From a virus: DNA of 26,681 bases. The stretch is from positions 1 through 26,681 of IMG/VR virus record IMGVR_UViG_3300009786_001529; one strand, given 5' to 3'. The translations under genes and the position numbers were made by a program. Position 1 is the first letter of the stretch. Each line of letters begins with the position of its first letter. The notes under the pieces were generated by a model. The model was not told where the DNA came from. It did no database searches and saw only the letters and a program-made list of their open reading frames with translations. Of the stretch, positions 22,526 through 26,681 are shown piece after piece.

Positions 22526-23388
22526 TGCCAGTAGCAAGAAAACAAACTGCCAAGAAGCCAGTAAAGAAGTCCGGGGGCAGGCGAGTACCAAAGACGGGCA
22601 TCTTGTCCAGGATTGAAACGCCAGAGTTTTCCGATGACGATCCGTTGGTTGTTGCCGTATTTGGAAAGCCCACGACTGGCAAGACGACATTCGCCTGTTC
22701 CTTCCCAGGAAGAATCTTGTACGTGTCTTGTTCAGGTGGTCTTAACAAACCGGGAGAACTCAAGTCGTTGTCCAAGGAGACTCTGGCCAAGATCGATTTA
22801 ATCCGGATCAAGAATTGCGAGGATCTCAATAGCATTACCGAAGAAGTGGCAATGTCTGAACCTCATACCACCGTTGTCCTTGACCATCTCACTTCGTTTT
22901 CCGATCTGGTATTGGAGGAAGTAACCGGGAAACCGGTGCCGGCTCAACTTAGTTGGGGTTATGCCAAACAACAGGAGTGGGGGAAGCATGGAGCGTTGGT
23001 CAAGTCGTTTCTACGGAATCTAATCGATACCGGGAAGAATACGGTCATCGTATGCCATGAGAGAGTGTTCGAGCCGCCTGAGGATTCCACGCTCGATCTT
23101 CCTACCGTTATAGGTCCGGCGTGTACTCCAACGATTGCCAACTGGCTTACGGGAACGATAGACTATAGCATCCAGATGTTCCTTCGTGCCAAGACTATCG
23201 ACAAGACGGTCACGATCAACAAGAAGACCAAGATCAGGAAGATCAAAACTGATGAGATGGAGTTCTGTTCGTACCTTCCACTTGCCGAAGGCCGAATGAC
23301 CAAGTTTAGAAAACCGATTGACTTGGAAATACCAACTGTGGTTGTAGACTTAGATTACAATAAACTTTCAGCTATAATAAAGGAGTAG
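22525..23388 (+). CDS. Sak4-like RecA-fold ATPase (phage single-strand annealing/recombination)
   Basis: 287 residues. After a Lys-rich N-terminus the RecA-type core starts: Walker A GKPTTGKTT (47-55), Walker B TTVVLDHLT (115-123), then WGKHGALVKSFLRNLIDTGKNTVIVCHE, the typical strand and sensor region of AAA_24/Sak4 proteins, and a C-terminal IDYSIQMFLRAKTI. Sak4 proteins are short RecA-core relatives that promote homologous DNA exchange and commonly have an SSB gene nearby, as here. It forms one unit with the nuclease upstream. Confidence 0.85.
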   Translation: MPVARKQTAKKPVKKSGGRRVPKTGILSRIETPEFSDDDPLVVAVFGKPTTGKTTFACSFPGRILYVSCSGGLNKPGELKSLSKETLAKIDLIRIKNCEDLNSITEEVAMSEPHTTVVLDHLTSFSDLVLEEVTGKPVPAQLSWGYAKQQEWGKHGALVKSFLRNLIDTGKNTVIVCHERVFEPPEDSTLDLPTVIGPACTPTIANWLTGTIDYSIQMFLRAKTIDKTVTINKKTKIRKIKTDEMEFCSYLPLAEGRMTKFRKPIDLEIPTVVVDLDYNKLSAIIKE

Positions 23389-23390
23389 GG

Positions 23391-23570
23391 ATGCTGATAC
23401 TTTCAAGAAAGAAGGAAGAGACAATTGTCGTCACTTTGCCAGACGGCACTGAGATATCAATTATGATCGTAGATCTTCGCGGAGACAGAGTGCGATTGGG
23501 CATCGAAGCTCCAAAAGATTTCAAGATTTTAAGAAAGGAGATTATTGGCAATGAACCTACTGTAACGTGA
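23391..23570 (+). CDS. csrA: CsrA/RsmA-family RNA-binding translational regulator
   Basis: 59 residues, ATG two bases after the previous stop, with AAAGGAG in front. The sequence MLILSRKKEETIVVT ... GDRVRLGIEAPKDFKILRKEI is a clear CsrA: MLILSRK at the start with Leu4 and Arg6, the central VRLGIEAPK, and the Arg equivalent to CsrA Arg44 in ILRKEI. These residues bind GGA motifs in RNA. The usual Gly-Glu at positions 9-10 is Glu-Glu, and there are two extra residues in the second strand loop (LPDGTE). CsrA dimers block ribosome binding or stabilise mRNA. A phage copy could redirect host carbon or motility control, titrate host small RNAs, or time its own genes. Confidence 0.93.
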   Translation: MLILSRKKEETIVVTLPDGTEISIMIVDLRGDRVRLGIEAPKDFKILRKEIIGNEPTVT

Positions 23571-23613
23571 CCCTGCTTGACCATTCATTTCGTGTTTACT
23601 TTGGAGAAGATAG

Positions 23614-24759
23614 ATGCCAGTTAAAAAGTCCGTGCTCGGGAAGACATTCAAATCGAGTCTGAACAAGCAAAAGAAGAAGAAGCAAACTTTCACTCCCGGT
23701 GGTGGAGGATTCCCGAATGGAATTGAGTTTGGAGTTGCCAAGATTTCGTCGATGAAGATTGACGTCTACGGTCGCGGCGACAACAAGGGAAAACCGTACT
23801 TCATGATGAGGGGCGTTTGTACATCCCCTAAAACAATTAAGTTGGACGGTGATACGGTCGACGTGGCAGGTATCCAAGACACTCTCGTCATGGAGCCGTT
23901 GTTCGATACGCCGACACGTGCCAGAAAGACTGAGGCTGAGCATATTGCTTACCTTCTCTGGATTCTCCAAGAGATGGGGGTCGACACTGACGACATGGAC
24001 GACGATTCGTTGGAAGATGGCAGTCTCTTCAAGGCAATTCTTGAGGACAAGCCTCATGCCAAGTTCCGGACGTGGAAGGGTGAAGCTACAAAAGACTTCC
24101 CCGACCCACGCGTCAATGTTCAATTCGGTGGTATCAAGAACGACGTGGTCAGCGAAGAAGGCGATGACGATGACGTCGTGGACGAGACGGATGACGAAGT
24201 GCCAGACGAAACTGAACCGGATGTAGTCGATGAAGCCGGTGAAGAAGAGGAAGAAGCAAAACCTGCTCCAAAGAAACCACGACGCAAGAAGAAGAAAGTG
24301 GCAAAGGCTGAACCTGAGCCTGAGCCAGAAGAAGACGAAGATGAAGATGAAGACGAAGATGAAGGCGATGAAGATCTGGAAGAGTTGGCCAAAGCTGCCG
24401 ACGCTAACGATGAAGATGAGGAATCCGCTGCCAAGATTATGGAAGCTGCCACTAAGGCTGGTGTATCCGAAGAAGATGCCGAATCAGCTGCCAACTGGGT
24501 AGCTGTCGTCGAGTTGATCAAGGAAGCATCCGGCGGTGACGATGAAGAAGAACCAACGGTGGAAGAGGAAGAAGACGAAGACGAAGAAATCTCACCTGCC
24601 AAGGGTGAAACCTACTTCTACAAGCCGCCACGGTTTAAGAAGGCAGTTGAGATCGAGATCACCAAGGTTCTCGCTCGTGCCAAGAAGGTCAGTGGTAAGA
24701 CATCGAAGGGTAACACCTACGATAACGTGCCATTCGACAAGTTGAGCAACGATAGTTAG
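23614..24759 (+). CDS. SSB-like protein with long acidic low-complexity region
   Basis: 381 residues, GGAGAAG upstream. The N-terminal 150 residues (FPNGIEFGVAKISSMKID, KPYFMMRGVCTSPK, HIAYLLWILQEMGV) look like the OB-fold-containing SSB-like proteins paired with Sak4 in phages. Residues about 175-260 are Asp/Glu repeats broken by a KPRRKKKKVAK block, coded by GAAGAC/GATGAA repeats (about 24310-24370). A helical segment, another acidic run and a beta-rich C-terminus (TYFYKPPRFKKAVEIEITKV) follow. The Asp/Glu tails probably regulate DNA binding and recruit partners, as in other SSBs. Confidence 0.65.
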   Translation: MPVKKSVLGKTFKSSLNKQKKKKQTFTPGGGGFPNGIEFGVAKISSMKIDVYGRGDNKGKPYFMMRGVCTSPKTIKLDGDTVDVAGIQDTLVMEPLFDTPTRARKTEAEHIAYLLWILQEMGVDTDDMDDDSLEDGSLFKAILEDKPHAKFRTWKGEATKDFPDPRVNVQFGGIKNDVVSEEGDDDDVVDETDDEVPDETEPDVVDEAGEEEEEAKPAPKKPRRKKKKVAKAEPEPEPEEDEDEDEDEDEGDEDLEELAKAADANDEDEESAAKIMEAATKAGVSEEDAESAANWVAVVELIKEASGGDDEEEPTVEEEEDEDEEISPAKGETYFYKPPRFKKAVEIEITKVLARAKKVSGKTSKGNTYDNVPFDKLSNDS

Positions 24760-24844
24760 ACGTGGGTGGTTTTGTGAGGGGTCGCTCACGTGTGGGGGCC
24801 ATCGATTCTTCTCGGTCGGTGGTCCCTCTTTATAGAAAAATGAA

Positions 24845-25003
24845 ATGCCAAAGCTACCAAAGAAGTGGAAAGACAAACGATGTATTGCTTGCGGCGGTTC
24901 CGGTAAAGCTACTAGCGGGGATGGTTGTTCCCCCTGTAGAGGAACTGGCAATAAACAGAAAAGCGATTTTAACCTACCAGCCCCGACAAGGAAGTCTAAA
25001 TGA
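24845..25003 (+). CDS. DnaJ-type zinc-finger miniprotein
   Basis: 52 residues. After a Lys-rich start (MPKLPKKWKDKR) it has CIACGGSGK and CSPCRGTGN, two CxxCxGxG units as in the DnaJ central zinc-binding domain, but without J domain or substrate-binding parts. Its stop overlaps the polymerase start as ATGA. Possible roles: zinc-dependent protein or nucleic-acid contacts, or an accessory to the polymerase. The upstream 85 bases (24760-24844) can form GTGAG/CTCAC and GGGGCCA/TGGTCCC hairpins and contain no other gene. Confidence 0.75.
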   Translation: MPKLPKKWKDKRCIACGGSGKATSGDGCSPCRGTGNKQKSDFNLPAPTRKSK

Positions 25004-26681
25004 TCAAGTCGGTCGATACGGAGACCACCGGAACGGATCTGTACCATGGCAACCTACCCTACCTGGTTACTTTCTGCGACGACAATGGCAATAACAAGTA
25101 TTGGGAATGGGACGTAGATCCGGAGACTAGACAGCCCCTCTACAACTCCGATGACCTAGACGATATAGAAGACGAATTGTCGACCGGAACACTTGTCCTA
25201 CAGAACCCGGTGTTCGACGTGGAAGCATTAACCGCTGTCGATCCGGTCTTTGGGCGAAACTGGCGTTGGGAGGATACTGAGGACACGCTACTGGCATCCC
25301 ATATCCTATCGACGAATACGCCGCATAATCTCGACTGGTTAGCGGACCAGTATCTTGGCATCGATTTATCGACGATTGAGAACGGTATCCGGGATGCTAC
25401 TAACCACGCCCGGTCGATAGTTAAGATGGACAAGCCGACGTGGAAGATAGCGAAGCCAGGTATGCCCGATATGCCATCGGTGAAATCCCAATCGTCCAAA
25501 GTCGTCCGTGGTAAAGAACAGGAATCCTATTGGAAGGCCGATATGTGGCTTCCGAGATCCTTTGTTGTCTTCTCCCCAGAAGACTTGCCAGGGGAACTTG
25601 GTTGGAAACAAGGAGATAATCCTGAAGAACATTCTTGGGCAACGGTCTGTGCTACTTATGCCAACTCCGATACGGGCGTAACACTTCCTCTTTGGCACGA
25701 ACTGAAACTCCACTTAGAGAAACGGGGACTGTACCAACTTTATGTAGAGCGGCAGAAGCTATTACGAATTGTCCATCTAATGCAGAGGCAGGGCATTACG
25801 ATAAACCTGGACAGACTCCGCGAACTAAAGAAAGACTACAACACCGAGTTAAAGCGTGCCAATCGAGCGTTGACGAAGATTGCGAATAACCACGGCTACG
25901 AACTGGACTTGCCAAAAGGGGCGAACAACGATTCACTTGCTCATTTCTGTTTCGGGTATGAACCGAAGTTTAACGGAGATGGCATTACGACATGCTCGAT
26001 GTGCTCGAAGAATATACCGAAGACTGAGCGTGGCAAGGAAAGCTGGTTTCTTCTGGAGGGAAAGTGGTACTGTAAGAAATGCGAGTGTAAGCGGTTCCCC
26101 GGTAGTTGGTTGAACCTGCCAGTTCTTCGTCGATCGGCTAAGACGAACAAACCGCAGATGACCAAAGATATTATCGACGAACTGGCACTACAACTAGATG
26201 GAGAACAAAAGACGTTCGTGGTCAACCTACGAGCGAAACGAAAACTTGGCAAGTCGTTGGAGTACATTACTTCATACCTTCGATACATGACCGACAATAG
26301 AGATCCTTGGGCAAGACTACACTCATCTTTGAATCCTTGTGGCACCGATACTCTACGTTGGTCTTCTCATAATCCGTCGCAGCAGGTTATCTCCAAACAG
26401 AAAGATCATAACGGGAGAAACCTGCGGTACATCTTTGGTCCCGGCGATGGCAGAGTTTGGTACAGTTCCGATTATGACAATCTGGAGCTACGCCTACCCG
26501 CCTACGAATGCCAAGAGCCAGCGATGTTAGAGTTGTTCGAGAGTCCGGACGTAGGACCATACTTTGGCAGCTACCATCTTCTTATCTTTTCGATACTCCA
26601 TCCGGATAAGTATGACCACGACGATCCAGAGGGGTTGATCAAGGCGAGAGACAAGTACAAGGCGACGTGGTACCAGTGGAC
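25000..26681 (+). CDS. Family A DNA polymerase with 3'-5' exonuclease, cut by right window edge
   Basis: 560 residues visible, start ATG at 25000 with AAGGAAG upstream. The proofreading domain has Exo I VDTETTG (Asp6, Glu8), Exo II LVLQNPVFDVEAL and an Exo III-like DTLLASHIL ... HNLDWLA. Polymerase sequence begins after residue 400: SLNPCGTDTLRWSSHNPSQQ, then motif A SSDYDNLELR with catalytic Asp491 and Glu496. Motifs B and C lie outside. Between the domains there is a Cys-rich insertion (CSMC 332-335, CKKCEC 358-363) unlike ordinary Pol I. It should be the phage replicative polymerase. Confidence 0.93.
   Translation, partial: MIKSVDTETTGTDLYHGNLPYLVTFCDDNGNNKYWEWDVDPETRQPLYNSDDLDDIEDELSTGTLVLQNPVFDVEALTAVDPVFGRNWRWEDTEDTLLASHILSTNTPHNLDWLADQYLGIDLSTIENGIRDATNHARSIVKMDKPTWKIAKPGMPDMPSVKSQSSKVVRGKEQESYWKADMWLPRSFVVFSPEDLPGELGWKQGDNPEEHSWATVCATYANSDTGVTLPLWHELKLHLEKRGLYQLYVERQKLLRIVHLMQRQGITINLDRLRELKKDYNTELKRANRALTKIANNHGYELDLPKGANNDSLAHFCFGYEPKFNGDGITTCSMCSKNIPKTERGKESWFLLEGKWYCKKCECKRFPGSWLNLPVLRRSAKTNKPQMTKDIIDELALQLDGEQKTFVVNLRAKRKLGKSLEYITSYLRYMTDNRDPWARLHSSLNPCGTDTLRWSSHNPSQQVISKQKDHNGRNLRYIFGPGDGRVWYSSDYDNLELRLPAYECQEPAMLELFESPDVGPYFGSYHLLIFSILHPDKYDHDDPEGLIKARDKYKATWYQW

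Noticed and set aside
24120-24602. 160-residue Ser-rich frame on the minus strand
   Set aside because: It is the reverse reading of the Asp/Glu repeat region of the SSB-like gene; the serine runs are an artefact of GAA/GAC/GAT codons.

Overview
The window is a 26.7 kb piece of a tailed double-stranded DNA bacteriophage genome, most likely with a long non-contractile tail (siphovirus-like). It carries an HK97-gp10-like head-tail protein, a tail terminator, a major tail protein, a frameshifted tail assembly chaperone pair and a tape measure protein, and no sheath gene. No integrase, repressor-integrase cassette, insertion sequence, tRNA or CRISPR array was found. The host cannot be named from the sequence. 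A phage-borne CsrA homologue suggests a host that itself uses CsrA/RsmA regulation. Both ends of the window cut through genes.

Layout. (1) 1-9915, plus strand, late structural module: the end of a papain-like peptidase; a run of small secreted or membrane proteins (424-1915); connector and tail genes (1912-6089) including a lambda G/GT-like -1 frameshift at 3833-3839; then tail-tip, baseplate or fibre candidates (6090-9915). (2) 9916-10340, a convergent intergenic region with terminator hairpins and a cluster of four TGTGGAGA octamers. (3) 18410-10341, minus strand, accessory or early module: a ParB/Srx-like protein, two paralogous small helix-turn-helix proteins, a MoxR-type AAA+ ATPase with its likely partner, a UvrD/Rep-like helicase, tiny membrane and zinc-binding proteins, and an exported staphylococcal-nuclease-like enzyme. 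Two leaders here share an H-type pseudoknot-like element followed by a T-rich tract and TGTAAAGG. (4) 18411-19053, a divergent control region with an operator-like inverted repeat, a sigma70-like promoter and a hairpin-rich stretch that may be a structured RNA. (5) 19054-26681, plus strand, replication, recombination and repair: RuvC-like resolvase, uracil-DNA glycosylase, PD-(D/E)XK nuclease, Sak4-like RecA-fold ATPase, CsrA, an SSB-like acidic protein, a DnaJ-type zinc-finger miniprotein and a family A DNA polymerase that runs off the right end.

How the parts work together. Region 5 looks like a replication and recombination machine: polymerase, Sak4 and SSB for annealing or recombination, exonuclease, resolvase, and glycosylase for base repair. 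Region 3 looks like host takeover and DNA-processing functions under layered RNA-level control. Region 1 builds the neck and tail.

Two genome-scale signals stand out. The pentamer TGGCA/TGCCA is about 5- to 7-fold over-represented by hand count in most of the large genes checked, and this signature disappears in the large putative fibre or adhesin gene at 7762-9915, which suggests recent acquisition of that gene.
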